From contig CM060071.1 of NCBI GenBank assembly GCA_030533445.1, positions 4,570,520-4,634,519 on the forward strand: 64,000 nucleotides of DNA, read 5' to 3'. Within the stretch, counting starts at the first letter, position 1. Each line of letters starts with the position of its first letter. Positions 1-10,544 of this stretch are shown piece after piece. The stretch comes from Cyprinodon diabolis (Eukaryota > Chordata > Actinopteri > Cyprinodontiformes > Cyprinodontidae). Position numbers and translations under genes: made by a program. The notes below the pieces were generated by a model, which worked only from the letters and a program-made list of their open reading frames with translations, was not told the origin of the DNA and searched no databases.

Positions 1-3000
1 CCCCGTTGTTTTGATATCGTCTCTGAATGGGTGTAACAAAAAAATCGTACGATGTTTTTCCAACAGAACTCCCGCCATGTGTTTGATCTGGTCGAGACCC
101 ACTGCAATTGACAAACATCCTCCCAGTTCTCTTGTGAGATTTTAACCTTAATTTCTTTTTCCCACTTCCTCTTTATGTATTCTGTACTCTCTTCTTTAGA
201 CAGCTGTATGGCCTTATATCATTTGGAGATAATTTTTCCGTCTGGTCCGGGTCTAATTAGTGATAAAAATGCCTCCATGAAACTTGACTCGCTCTTTTTC
301 AGCACCTCTTTAAGGTTACTGTTGAAATAGTGTCTCATCTGCAAGTACCTAAAGAAATCCTCTTTTCCCAGTTTATGATCTCTTTGTAAGGTTTCAAAAC
401 TTTGAAATATCCCTTTGTGGACAAATGAATAGTAGGAAGTTAATCTTTTAGAGATCCATAGTTTGAATCTGTCTTCCAGTCTATTTGGTGCAAAATCGGA
501 ATCATAGGCACACCACCTCATGATTTTAGATGCATCCCCTATTCTGCAAATTTTAGCCAACTCCTGCCAGGACTTGAAAAAACTACCTGTTATGGAGTCG
601 TCTGGGATCTGCTGTTCTTGCTGTAATTTATAATCATAAAGAAGGGCTGTTATTGGGATTCCTGTTATTGTCGTGCCTTCTATTTCTTTCCAGGCTGCGG
701 TGTATGATGGTGAACAGAGACAGACTAAAGGTCTCAGCTGGGCTGCATGATAGTATTCCTGTAAACAGGGAAGGCCCATCCCACCCTTTTATTTTTTTAA
801 TTGCAAAGTTCTAAACTTAATTCTGGTCTTTTTACCCTGCCATAAATACCTCACTATTATTCTATCCCATTCTAAAAACTGTTGAGGTGGGATTTTGACT
901 GGTAGACATTGAAATAAGTAGAGCATCTGTGGAAGGATGTTCATCCTGATGGATTCTATCCGGGAGCTTAAACGTATAAAAAAGGAATAACGTTCCATCT
1001 ATGTAAGTCTGATTTTATTTTCAAATTTAGTGGTCCATAATTTTTATCAAACAGTTTTGAGAGATCTTTCGGTAGTGAAACACCGAAATATTTGATAGAT
1101 TCAGCCTCCCAATTCCAATTGTACATAGTTTTAATTGAAGGCGGTGGATCGTAGTTAAATATTAATACCTGAGTTTTATTTATATTTATTCTATAACCAG
1201 AAATTAAACTGAACTCTTCGAGCAACTTCATCAGTTTTGGGATAGTCTGTGTGGGCTGTGTTATACTTATCAATAGATCGTCAGCGAACAAGGATAGTTT
1301 TTGCTCCCCAGATGTCATTGTAACCCCTTTTATATCCGGCCTCTGCCTGATCAGTTGGCTCATGGGCTCAATAAACAAGGCGAAGGGAAGCGGCGACGCA
1401 CAGCACCCCTGTCTCGTTCCCCTTTCCAAGATGAATGAATTTGTCAGGTCTCCGTTAATTTTAATTCTAGCCGTTGGTTTAGTATACAATGATTTGAATG
1501 TGTCAATTATTGTTGTATGAAATCCAAATTTTGAGAGCACTTTATATAGAAACCACCATCCCACCGGATCAAATGCTTTCTCTGCGTCTAGGCTTAATAT
1601 CAACGCCTCTAGTTTTTGCTGTGTGATTTCTCTCATAATGTGCAATGTTTTCCTGATATTATCTTGGGTCTGTCTTTGTCTGACAAAGCCAGTCTGGTCC
1701 TGGTGTATTAGAGCTGGTAATACGACTTCTATTCTTTTTGATAATATGGAGGTGAAAAGTTTATAGTTATTGTTTAGGAGACTTACAGGGCGATAACTCC
1801 CGCAATCCAACTTGTCTTTCCCTTCCTTGGGTATGATTGAAATCACTGCCTCTCGCCATGAGGGGGGAATGTTTTATTTTCTAAAACCCAGTTGAATGTT
1901 TTCTCTAATATAGGAATTAATTGGTCTTGCATAATTTTGTACCATTCTGTAGTGAATCCATCTGTCCCTGGAGATTTTCCCTTCTTGGTTCTCTTGATTG
2001 CTGATTGAGTTTCCTCTTTTGTAATTTTGGATATTAATTTCTTAATTTGTTCGTTAGCGATCGTTGGAAGATTGATCTTTTCCAGAAAGGTATTGATCTG
2101 GCTGTCGCTGCTTGTATTTGGTTGGGTATATAGTGTTTTATAGTATTTTTGGAAGCAGTTTTTGATCTCTTCTGGATTAGTTTCTATTTTCTTTGTTACA
2201 TTGTTTCTTATTTTGTGTATAGTTCTGTTGGCTTGTTGTTTTCTTAACCTATATGATAAAAGTTTCAGGGATTTTCCATTTGTCTCATAGTATTGGTGTT
2301 TTATAAAGGTAAGCTTTTTTTGGATTTCATGAGTGTTTATTTCTTCTATTTTTTTTTTAGTTTTTTAATTTTATGTTTTGTATTGTCACCTTTGGGAGAC
2401 TTTGCATGACCTCTCTGTAGTCTTTTCAGATCCTCTTCTAATTCCTGCAGATTTTTTTCTCTGATTCTTTTCTCATATGATGTTATGGATATGATTTTAC
2501 CCCAAATCACTGCTTTTAAAGCATCCCAGACTAAAGGAGGAGTCACTTCTTCGTTATCGTTTTTTTCTAAATATAAGTTAATTTCACGTTTTAGTTTATC
2601 CTTGATTTCGGTTTTGTTCATAATGTTAGAGTTCAGTCTCCACAGAGTGGACCTTCTCCTGTTATTCAGCTGGATGGAGATATATATGGGCCCATGATCT
2701 GAAAGAGTGTTAGGTCCTATTTCACAGCTGTTTACCCTAAAAAGATCTCCCTTGAACATAAAGAAGTAATCTATGCGGGAGTAGACATTGTGAGCGTGTG
2801 AGTAGTGTGAATAATCTCGTTTATTCGGGTTTCTTTCTCTCCAAACGTCCACCATACCCAGCTCACTCATCCAGGTATTTAATCTCCTGCTAATGTTTTT
2901 TGCGTCAGGTTTCCCATTTGATGAATCAACTTTTGGATTTAGTCTGATGTTAAAATCTCCACCACATATCAGAATCCCCTTGCTTTTTGTTGTCATTACA

Positions 3001-3387
3001 TGGACTATTTTTTTTATAAAAGGACCAGTCACTTCCAGGTGGAATATACACGTTAAGGAGAGTTATCACAATTCCCTCTATTTTTCCTATAACCATTACA
3101 AATCTTCCTTCATTGTCGTTATATTCTGAGATGTGCTCGTAATTTACAGCTTTGGATATGAGGGTCGCCACTCCTCTTCGCCTCCCTGATCCATGTGAGG
3201 AGAAGTAAACATGCTTAAATCCTCGTTTATTTAGCTTAACGTGTTCTGATTCGTTTAGGTGCGTCTCTTGCAAAAAAGCAACTTAAATTTTATCTTTCTT
3301 TAATTTTGATAAGATTCTTTCCCTCTTAACTGGATTGAGTACTCCATTTATATTAAATGATGCTACTTTTAAAGATCCATTTTTCAT
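1..3387 (-). mobile_element. L1-type LINE ORF2 (endonuclease + reverse transcriptase), decayed, runs off left edge
   Basis: This is the ORF2 polyprotein of an L1-clade non-LTR retrotransposon, which nicks target DNA and reverse-transcribes its own RNA. The ATG at 3387 opens an AP-type endonuclease: ASFNINGVLNP, then LQETHL near 3275, and later the GGDFNIRL and SDHGPI signatures down to about 2600. The reverse transcriptase follows at about 1846-968, with DAEKAFD, the TRQGCCASP block and the catalytic SLFADDLLIS. The reading is broken by an in-frame stop just before LQETHL (about 3290), by a frame change near 1850-1870, and by further breaks near 980 and 780. C-terminal coding similarity still continues at base 1, so the 3' end lies outside the window. 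It is an inactive copy. The family call is firm; the subfamily is not determined. Confidence 0.93.
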
Positions 3388-3749
3388 TTATGTAAATTCC
3401 CCTCCATCTCACTCAGAAATCTGGTGCATTTCCCCCTCCCTGCAAGAACCAGCAGGGAACAAACAATGAACATAATAAACATAAAACTGAACAGTGTGTG
3501 TCCATGTAACTTCCTAGGTAGGGGTCTATTAACCTGACCCTGTTGATTCCCCACAAGGGGTTCGAAGAGAAAACTCCCCCTCCTCCGACCGGAGGGAGGG
3601 GCCCTTACCTGCCACAGTCGCATGTCGGGAAAAAAGAAAAAGTCCTGATCAAACCGGATTATTCTATAATTAGTTTCCACCACCAGCTACAGATCTGGTT
3701 GAAGATGTTTCACAGTTCATCCCGCCGTCGTTAGTTTGGAGAGGATCCG

Positions 3750-4640
3750 CTAGGTCCCGGAGGGAGCCGCAGATGTTCTCCTGAAGGCTAGCAGCTTCTC
3801 CTTGTAGCCGGCACCGCGGCCGGCTTTGAATGCGCCTCTCGCCGCTTGTCTCTCCACTCTCGTCCAGGACAGTTGCTGCACCTTCTCCATGGGCGTCCCC
3901 GGAGGTTTGATGGTTGACACGATGAAGCCTCGTCTCAGCAGGTCCTCTGATGCCTCCTCTGCCGTATCGTAAGTTTTGGTTCCCTCCTCATATCGAACAC
4001 GCAACTTTGCGGGGAAGAGGGTCTGGAAGTGGATGTTGTTTTCCTTCAAAACTTTGCGGATCTCTGTAAATTCTCTTCTTCTTTTAAGTATGAGTGGTGG
4101 ATAGTCATGGTCCAGGTTTATGTGATTTTCGTGCCATTCAAATCCCTTCTTCCATCTCTTTAGTTTTGAAGCTTAAGAACTTAATAATGATGGAGCGCGG
4201 TTGCACGTCGGCTGCAGTCCCACTGACCGATGAGCTCTTTCAATGTGAAGTTCAGGGGTTTCCTCATTTAACTCAAGACCTTGGCATAGCAGGGTTTCGA
4301 CGAATGAGATCATGGTCGATTCCTTCGCGGATCCCTCCGGTACCCCATACAACCTTATATTTTCGCGTCTGGATCTGCTCTCTAGGTCCGTCAGTTTGTC
4401 CTCCATCTTAACGTGTAGCTTTAGCATAGCCGTGATGACCTCTTCCGTATTTTGAATTCTTTCTTCTGCCTTCTCCATTCGCCCCTCCACCTCCTCCATT
4501 CTTGTGTTTATCTTAGCAATTTCTTCTTTTATCGTCTCTAATTGTTCTTTATTTTCTTGGCGAAACCCTTTTAGTTCCTGCAAGATCATCTCGGTGTCAG
4601 TCATTTTTAGGCGCTGTTCCTCGAGGCTTGCTAGCTTCAC
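3750..4640 (-). mobile_element. L1-type LINE ORF1 (coiled-coil RNA-binding protein), frameshifted
   Basis: This is ORF1 of the same L1 copy, the RNA-binding nucleocapsid-like protein. From the ATG near 4640 there is a heptad-like coiled coil (KEQLETIKEEIAKINTRM and following). The RRM-like core signature LESRSRRENIRLYGVPE comes next, then ERAHRS. A frame change near 4190 interrupts it; the expected IIIKFLSFK segment is found in another frame. The C-terminal domain (KENNIHFQTLFPAKLRVRYEEG) resumes at about 4049-3750. Short 5' UTR-like sequence extends up to about 4860-4870, which I take as the 5' end of the element. The order ORF1, ORF2 on the minus strand fits a near full-length 5' half. Confidence 0.88.
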
Positions 4641-4869
4641 TCGTTAGCAGCTAATTGTTGCTGCGTCTCTTCTCTCTCACTTTCCTGACTTTAGTTGGCG
4701 TTTATGTCTCGAAGTAGTGGTACAGACTTGCCCCCTTTTAAAGTTACTATATTGAGATGTTTGCTTGGGTAATATGGGGGAAATTTCTCTAATTACTCCG
4801 GTTCAACCAGGAGCGCTCTCACTATGCGGCCATTGTGATGGTGGTCCAAACCGGAAGCGGACTTTTCTA

Positions 4870-6600
4870 TGTTTTTAAAAACTAACAATGCATCAGCTAC
4901 AAATAATGCATAACGGTGTTGGTATGCCTGTTTCATTCTAGTGAGTTCTTATGGTTATTGCTAATGAATAAATAGCTTTCATAAACAGCAAAGGAGGAAA
5001 AGCATCCCCTTAACTGGATCCTTTTTTATTTTGATATATATTTTTTTAGAAATATTACAATCACTCTAAACTTGACTATGATAGAAATTTCCATTTGATA
5101 AAATATTCACCAAAACCACAACACTTAGAAACCTCAAACAGAAATAAATGCTCCACTCTGTAAATGTCTTATTCAGCATTTGATGACAGTAGAACCACTG
5201 AATCCATTTCCTGTTTTTATATTCATCATATTTAGTCTAACATTATGGAAATGCATAAAATGTTTGTCTTTAAGGATACATTTTTTTAATTTGATAGAGT
5301 ACAATAATATTTTATACCACTCTTTAAGTTGGGGTTGCTGTCAGTAGATAAAAAAATAAATGAGTTTGTTTTTAATACTTTGTGAACTGAGCTGATTTCA
5401 TGTATTGTATGATGGATGTGTTTCAAATAAGGAGACTGGATTTAGTTCAATATAAAAAAAAGAATGCTGCCATCTACTGGCCACTCAGCATTACTACATA
5501 AACTCCAACACAAAAAGCTCAGACTTTTTATTTGACTGACTGAGCTTTCCAGGTACTTCACTGCTCCTGGATTCAAAGGAAAAACCAAGAGAGCATTTTA
5601 GAACTAAGGCTAACACAGCATTTCTTTTACAACAGACATAAAAGAAGGATTCAAATTAATTCCCATTATCAACTAAAACAATCAAAGAAGTTTAAAAACC
5701 TAATTGCAAACTCTAATATAAACCAACAAGGGAAGGATTTTTAATGCAATTTAAAGTTTAAAAAAATCGAATGACATAGAAGTTGTTAGATCAGGTCGAG
5801 TGATTATTTAGAAAACATTTTTATTTAACTTCCAGTAATGTATTAATATGAGCGGAGCTTCATTCCCAAGGACCTCATGGAAATCTGGTCTGTTTTTAGT
5901 GATTTATTTGGAAAATAAGATGTTTGAATTCATGTTCTTGTTTATTGTGATCAGCAGAGATTGACTTTTAAATGTTTTTGACATCTATTAATTTCCATCC
6001 TCCCCTCTGTGCAAACCTATACAATTTTTCTGGAACCGCCACTGATGAACAACGACCCCCAACCTATTTAGTATGATTTGTTACAGATTGCAATTAGAGT
6101 TTGATTTTGGCTCCACTAATTTGAGTTGTTTTATGCTTTCCTTTCCTTTTTATAGAGCTAACTGGCCACCTCTAACAACATTTTCTGGAACTGATGAAAA
6201 ACAACCACAAACTTTATAGACCTAATTTGTTCAGACGCTGCAAGATGACCAGAACAATTGTTCTGTTTACATGAGAAACAATAATAACCACAAATATGCT
6301 AAAGAGCTGCACTATAGTAATATTAAAACTCTTGCTCAAGTTTACTTCAGTTTGTTTATTTATAAAGAACCAATTTACAACCACTTATTTCAAGAAAAAT
6401 GAACAAAAATCAAACCTTTATTATAGTAATAATAAATAACAGATGAAGATAGAATGACAGGAATCCTTCAACAGAACCAGACCCAGTAGGCAGGATTTGA
6501 TATAATTGAGTCTTTTAAAAATAAAAACAAGTCACAGCTAATATGATATCTAGGCAATTTACATGAGAGCTTTAAAACAGAAACATGTAACAGAATTCAA
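4870..6600. other. AT-rich non-coding stretch
   Basis: I see no coding exon, RNA gene or recognisable transposon here. The only item listed separately is a CTCF-like site near 5466. Confidence 0.5.
5466..5483 (-). promoter_or_regulatory. CTCF-like site
   Basis: The minus strand reads TGGCCAGTAGATGGCAGC, which fits every position of the vertebrate consensus TGGCCASYAGRKGGCRSY. Motif matches alone do not show occupancy. Confidence 0.4.
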
Positions 6601-6699
6601 CACAAACACAGAATGAATTTCAATAATAAACGTAAAAACAGATCCTATTTACATAATGAAAATAAATTCAGTGTATTATGGCGTTTAAAGAAACATATT

Positions 6700-6910
6700 C
6701 AATCCAGGGAAGCTCAGCCAATCTTCCATCAGTCCCTCCTCCTGAGCAATGAAGTGGTGACAGTAGAGAGGAAAACTAGCTTTAAGCAGGAAGGATCCTC
6801 CAGCAGAACCCGGCTCCATGTCAGCGCCCATCTACTGCAGCCGAGCGAGTCTTTAACAGGACAGCAGACGTCCAACAGACACAGAGGAGCCGGTCCAAGG
6901 AGCAGCTGAC
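6700..6910. repeat. Divergent copy of the L2-type 3' repeat
   Basis: The run of phrases (about six words such as GACAGTAGAGAGGAAAA and CCAGCAGAACCCGGCTC) follows the order seen in the better preserved L2-type tails at 22380, 29480 and 43590. Divergence is high and the ends are unclear. Confidence 0.4.
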
Positions 6911-7391
6911 CATCTCTGGAAAAGAAGAACAGGAGTTAGTGGGAGAACACGCTGGTCTGTGACATTTAACACAGAAACACTGAGAGAGGTGGAACTTTAA
7001 CCAGGAGAAGAGGAAAACACACAGGGAGAAGCTAAAGCTAACAGCAGTGATAACTGTAGACAATGGATGCTTGGAGAAAATGCCTGACAATGCTGCATTT
7101 GTTGGAGTCTACAGTCGGTTTCATCAGGGTCGTTTCTCTGCTTTAATAAGTTCTAAAAACCCTTTAGAGATCAACCAGGAGGAAATTCTCCCATATTGGA
7201 TCAGAAGCTGCTTCTGAACTGTTTATCTGTGGTCTAATGGAAAAGTCAGAACTTCTGGTTCTGGTAAAGTTTTGGTAAAACAGATGAAAATTTAGATGAA
7301 CATCCATTCATGATGGAAAGATAAGGATTAAAGGTTAGACCACCTTGATGGGATGGTTGTGGCTTTTGAATCTATTTGTTCTGGATCTGTT

Positions 7392-7397
7392 TTTATT
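7392..7397 (-). terminator. Poly(A) signal of candidate minus-strand gene
   Basis: AATAAA on the minus strand, about 75-105 nt past the two possible stop codons of the last candidate exon. Confidence 0.4.
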
Positions 7398-7471
7398 GTC
7401 ATCACCAATACTGATGATCTGGAAGCAATAAAGGTTCTTTACCTTCTTTCTGGGTGGAGCAGACTGATGGT

Positions 7472-7606
7472 TTAGCTGCGGGGCCGTCGACGTTTTTCAG
7501 TCCAGGACTCCAGAATGTTGGAGAGACGAGCAGGGGAGCCATGTTTCTCCTCCTTGGTGGTCTGTGTTCTCCATCCTCTGCTTCAGCTCCTTCAGTCTGA
7601 GACTGT
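7472..7606 (-). CDS. Candidate gene 1, last exon (frame break)
   Basis: Putative terminal exon of an unrecognised minus-strand gene. An acceptor (ATGCAG before 7606) with a poor pyrimidine tract takes over the phase-1 end of the upstream exon and gives DSLRLKELKQRMENTDHQGG. That frame stops at 7499-7497. From the AAA run near 7545 the frame one base on reads EKHGSPARLSNILESWTEKR and ends at TAA 7474-7472. Both halves look protein-like: first a charged helix, then a basic tail. The simplest reading is one extra base in a homopolymer, either a sequence error or a decay mutation. An alternative acceptor at 7576 would avoid the break but is weak. No domain recognised. Confidence 0.35.
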
Positions 7607-7644
7607 CTGCATGTGATTCCTCTCTAGTCAAACAACCAACATAC

Positions 7645-7723
7645 CTTCAAACACGTGTGGATGGAGTCTGTTCCACGGAGATCCGACTGCTAGAACGCTG
7701 CTTCCATATTCAACCTTCTTTCC
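7645..7723 (-). CDS. Candidate gene 1, penultimate exon
   Basis: A 79-nt exon with an excellent acceptor (about 13 T's then ACAG) and a strong donor (TTTGAAG|GTATGT). Only one of the three frames is open (KKVEYGSSVLAVGSPWNRL and on to HPHVFE). It is entered in phase 0, exactly as the preceding exon leaves it, and exits in phase 1. No known domain is seen. This is the best-defined exon of the model. Confidence 0.5.
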
Positions 7724-7820
7724 CTGTAAAAAAAAAAAAAGAGGCTAAGTTAATCTACAGAATTTCCTCGACACAAATTTTAAAGTTACGTTTTCTGTTG
7801 TCGTGTTAATAAAGGCTTAC

Positions 7821-7928
7821 TCCAGGTGTTTTCCTCTGTGCCGTCCTCAGGTGGGGACTGGGAGGCTCCTCAGCATCCTGGAGGTCCCGGTTCCTCACAG
7901 GAGTTCTGCTTTTGGACGTCCACAGTGT
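7821..7928 (-). CDS. Candidate gene 1, internal exon
   Basis: A 108-nt exon between an acceptor with a T-rich tract (TTTATGTTCAG) and a donor CCTGGA|GTAAGC. Only the phase-0 frame is open, coding TLWTSKSRTPVRNRDLQDAE followed by a Pro/Arg-rich run ending KTPG. Length and both phases are multiples of three and agree with the exons on either side. The sequence looks like a disordered Ser/Pro/Arg segment. Function unknown. Confidence 0.45.
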
Positions 7929-8031
7929 CTGAACATAAATGAAAAACTAAGTGAGGCCTCCTGAAATGTTGACTTTCTATTTAAATGATGGATCATTGTT
8001 GCTCCTTACTGAACATGCTCTCACTGTTTAC

Positions 8032-8096
8032 TGCTCCTCTGGTTTGGTCGTCGTAGATCTCATCAGCATCTTCTGACGGCCCAAAGCTTGTAGAGG
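8032..8096 (-). CDS. Candidate gene 1, internal acidic exon
   Basis: A possible 65-nt exon reading STSFGPSEDADEIYDDQTRG. The acceptor (CCGAG, about 19 nt after a CT/T-rich tract) is entered in phase 1. The donor GGAGCA|GTAAAC leaves phase 0, matching the next exon. A stronger-looking donor, GTAAGG, lies 22 nt further on, but using it would put the next exon into a frame with a stop. It could instead be a first coding exon from the ATG at 8109 (MSDRAS). Weakest boundary set of the model. Confidence 0.35.
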
Positions 8097-8898
8097 CTCG
8101 GTCCGACATGGGATTCAAAAAACACAGAAGAGATCCACTGTGGTCAGAACTGGCCTAGATCATATGGAGAGTATGTCTGCAGAGGGTTGTTTCACCAACT
8201 GACTAGAGGAACATCTAGAACTAGATCAAGTCACAGCTGAAGGCGGGTTCTAACAATCGGCGTCACTCACAACCCACATCCTTCCATCAGTCCTGTCCTC
8301 TGCCTCAAACTGCTCTGAAATCAATTAGACCCTCCAAGCATCGTCTTTACCTTCTCACCATCATCCCAGAGAACAGTTCAACTGATGACCTTAACAAGCT
8401 GTTTCACTGTTCTATTCTAGATCCACTTGGTCTCCAGCAGCATTAGGTTTTCCTCATCTCCACTTTTAGACCTTTAGATTCTTAGTTTGACTTTCTGTGT
8501 TTTTGTCCTCAGCAGCGATGTCTCACTCCTTAGAGGTTTTGATGTGTCCCCAGCAGCGATGTCCAGCTGTTGCCTCAGTTTGATTTGCCTCCTTGTGCTT
8601 CGCCTGTTTTCAACCAGGATTTATGTTTTTGTCCTTTTATTTATGTTTTCCATTTGCCTCCATTCTGTTTTTGTTCTTGTAAAACCTCGTTCTTAAATCA
8701 ACCCTTAGATTGTTTGGTTTGCCTTCTGTTACCTAGGAGATGGTCCAGCTCTGTCATTAGACGTAGAGCATGTTAGATTTTTTTTGCTTTAACCAGCTCT
8801 CATGTTTCACAGCTTTTATAAATTGTAGCACGTCTCCAGTCTCTGCTCTGATGTCTGTGCTAGAGGAAAATTCTTAAGATCTAAAATTTAAAACAAAA

Positions 8899-9858
8899 TC
8901 TAGCAGCGGGGTAAAGAAAAGCCAGGGCGCAAGACGCTACCTAAGGCATCCCTAGACCTGCCAGACTCCTTAACGTCTAAAAAACAAATCTAGCAGCGGG
9001 GTAAAGAAAAGCCACGGTGCTAGATGCTACCTAAGGCATCCCTGCCAGACTCCTTAACGTCTAAAAAACAAATCTAGCAGCGGGGTAAAGAAAAGCCAGG
9101 GCGCAAGACGCTACCTAAGGCATCCCTAGACCTGCCAGACTCCTTAACGTCTAAAAAACAAATCTAGCAGCGGGGTAAAGAAAAGCCACGGTGCTAGATG
9201 CTACCTAAGGCATCCCTGCCAGACTCCTTAACGTCTAAAAAACAAATCTAGCAGCGGGGTAAAGAAAAGCCACGGTGCTAGATGCTACCTAAGGCATCCC
9301 TAGACCTGCCAGACTCCTTAACATCTAAAAAACTAAATCTAGCAGCGGGGTAAAGAAAAGCCACGGTGCTAGACGCTACCTGAGGCATCCCTAGACCTGC
9401 CAGACTCCTTAACATCTAAAAAACTAAATCTAGCAGCAGGGGAAAGAAAAGCCACGGTGCTAGACGCTACCTGAGGCATCCCTAGACCTGCCAGACTCCT
9501 TAACATCTAAAAAACAAAATCTAGCAGCAGGGTAAAGAAAAGCCACGGTGCTAGACGCTACCTGAGGCATCCCTAGACCTGCCAGACTCCTTAACATCTA
9601 AAAAACAAAATCTAGCAGCAGGGTAAAGAAAAGCCACGGTGCTAGACGCTACCTGAGGCATCCCTAGACCTGCCAGACTCCTTAACATCTAAAAAACAAA
9701 ATCTAGCAGCAGGGTAAAGAAAAGCCACGGTGCTAGACGCTACCTGAGGCATCCCTAGACCTGCCAGACTCCTTAACATCTAAAAAACAAATCTAGCAGC
9801 GGGGTAAAGAAAAGCCACGGTGCTAGACGCTACCTGAGGCATCCCTAGACCTGCCAGA
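8899..9858. repeat. Minisatellite, 84-91 bp unit, 10 full copies plus a partial
   Basis: Unit starts (TCTAGCAGC) fall at 8899, 8989, 9073, 9163, 9247, 9338, 9429, 9520, 9611, 9702 and 9792; the array ends with a partial unit near 9858. Spacing alternates 90/84/90/84 at the left, then settles at 91, then 90. Units 1 and 3 share GGGCGCAAGACG, and units 2 and 4 share CGGTGCTAGATG and lack the AGACCT hexamer. This gives a local 174-bp dimer repeat. Most units carry an inverted pair TCTAGCA...TGCTAGA with a 22-nt loop. It lies in an intron of candidate gene 1. Confidence 0.95.
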
Positions 9859-9942
9859 TATAAAACCAATCAATAAATAATATCTACATGTGATCTTTCA
9901 CCCTTTGCATCTCCAATCAACATCAAATCACTAAGAAAATAC

Positions 9943-10501
9943 ATCTAACTCCTTCTGCAAGATGATCCAAAGCAAGATGGTAAAATGTTTGGTTCTTCTG
10001 CTTAAGCCTCAGCTTCTCTTCATTGTGAGAAGCTGCTGAAGGAGTTAAAGGAAGGTTCTTGATGAAATTCCTATTCCCTCCCACGACAAAACATCGTCGC
10101 AGGGGGCTCCGCTTCATCTTCGTCTTCCTCTCTTGTCCTCTTCCTGGAGACAGAGCCGGTCCCTGGAGGTTGGTGGTCTTCTTCGCCCTGTGGTGGAAGG
10201 TGGTCATCGTCAGCGTCTTCATCTTCTTCGTCGTCTTCTGTCTCAGAGCTATCGCAGAGACCATACATGGAGCCTTCACTAGACCCATCAAGAGACTCAC
10301 CATTAAAAGGCCAACCAACCTCATGATAATCCCCTATCCTGTCATACACCGAAAACCCAGATACAATCTCTGCACCATCCACAGTAAAATCTTCCTCATA
10401 GTCATTGGAGGACAGTTCTATCCTTATCAAAAAAGGGAAATCAACCTGATCCGTCATCAAGATGCAGAGCTCCAGGGGAGGATCAGATAGAAGCGGGGCG
10501 T
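9943..10501 (-). CDS. Candidate gene 1, main exon: acidic protein with basic NLS-like run
   Basis: The exon opens after a textbook acceptor (TTTTTTTCCTCATTGCTCCAG) at 10501. Joined in phase 1 to the first exon it gives a 143-codon open frame: DAPLLSDPPLELCILMTDQV, then an acidic Ser/Asp/Glu stretch (SSETEDDEEDEDADDD), then SRKRTREEDEDEAEPP, an NLS-like basic cluster inside acid. That frame stops at 10071. From the GGGAGGG run (about 10075) the frame one base on stays open and reads NFIKNLPLTPSAASHNEEKL and LALDHLAEGVR. I infer one extra base here, as in the last exon. The exit donor AGAT|GTATTT at 9943 would give the phase 1 needed by the next exon, but it is weak. Not recognised; alternatively a gene ending at 10071. 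Confidence 0.42.
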
Positions 10502-10544
10502 CTGGAGCAATGAGGAAAAAAATCATTAGACCAGGAACATTAAT

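Noticed and set aside
8899..9858. CRISPR array
   Set aside because: Units are contiguous tandem copies of 84-91 bp with no unique spacers, in a eukaryotic genome.
10059..10490. 143-codon plus frame opposite the acidic exon
   Set aside because: It is the antisense of an Asp/Glu-rich coding strand, which reads as hydrophobic Phe/Val/Leu runs. The minus frame has the splice acceptor.
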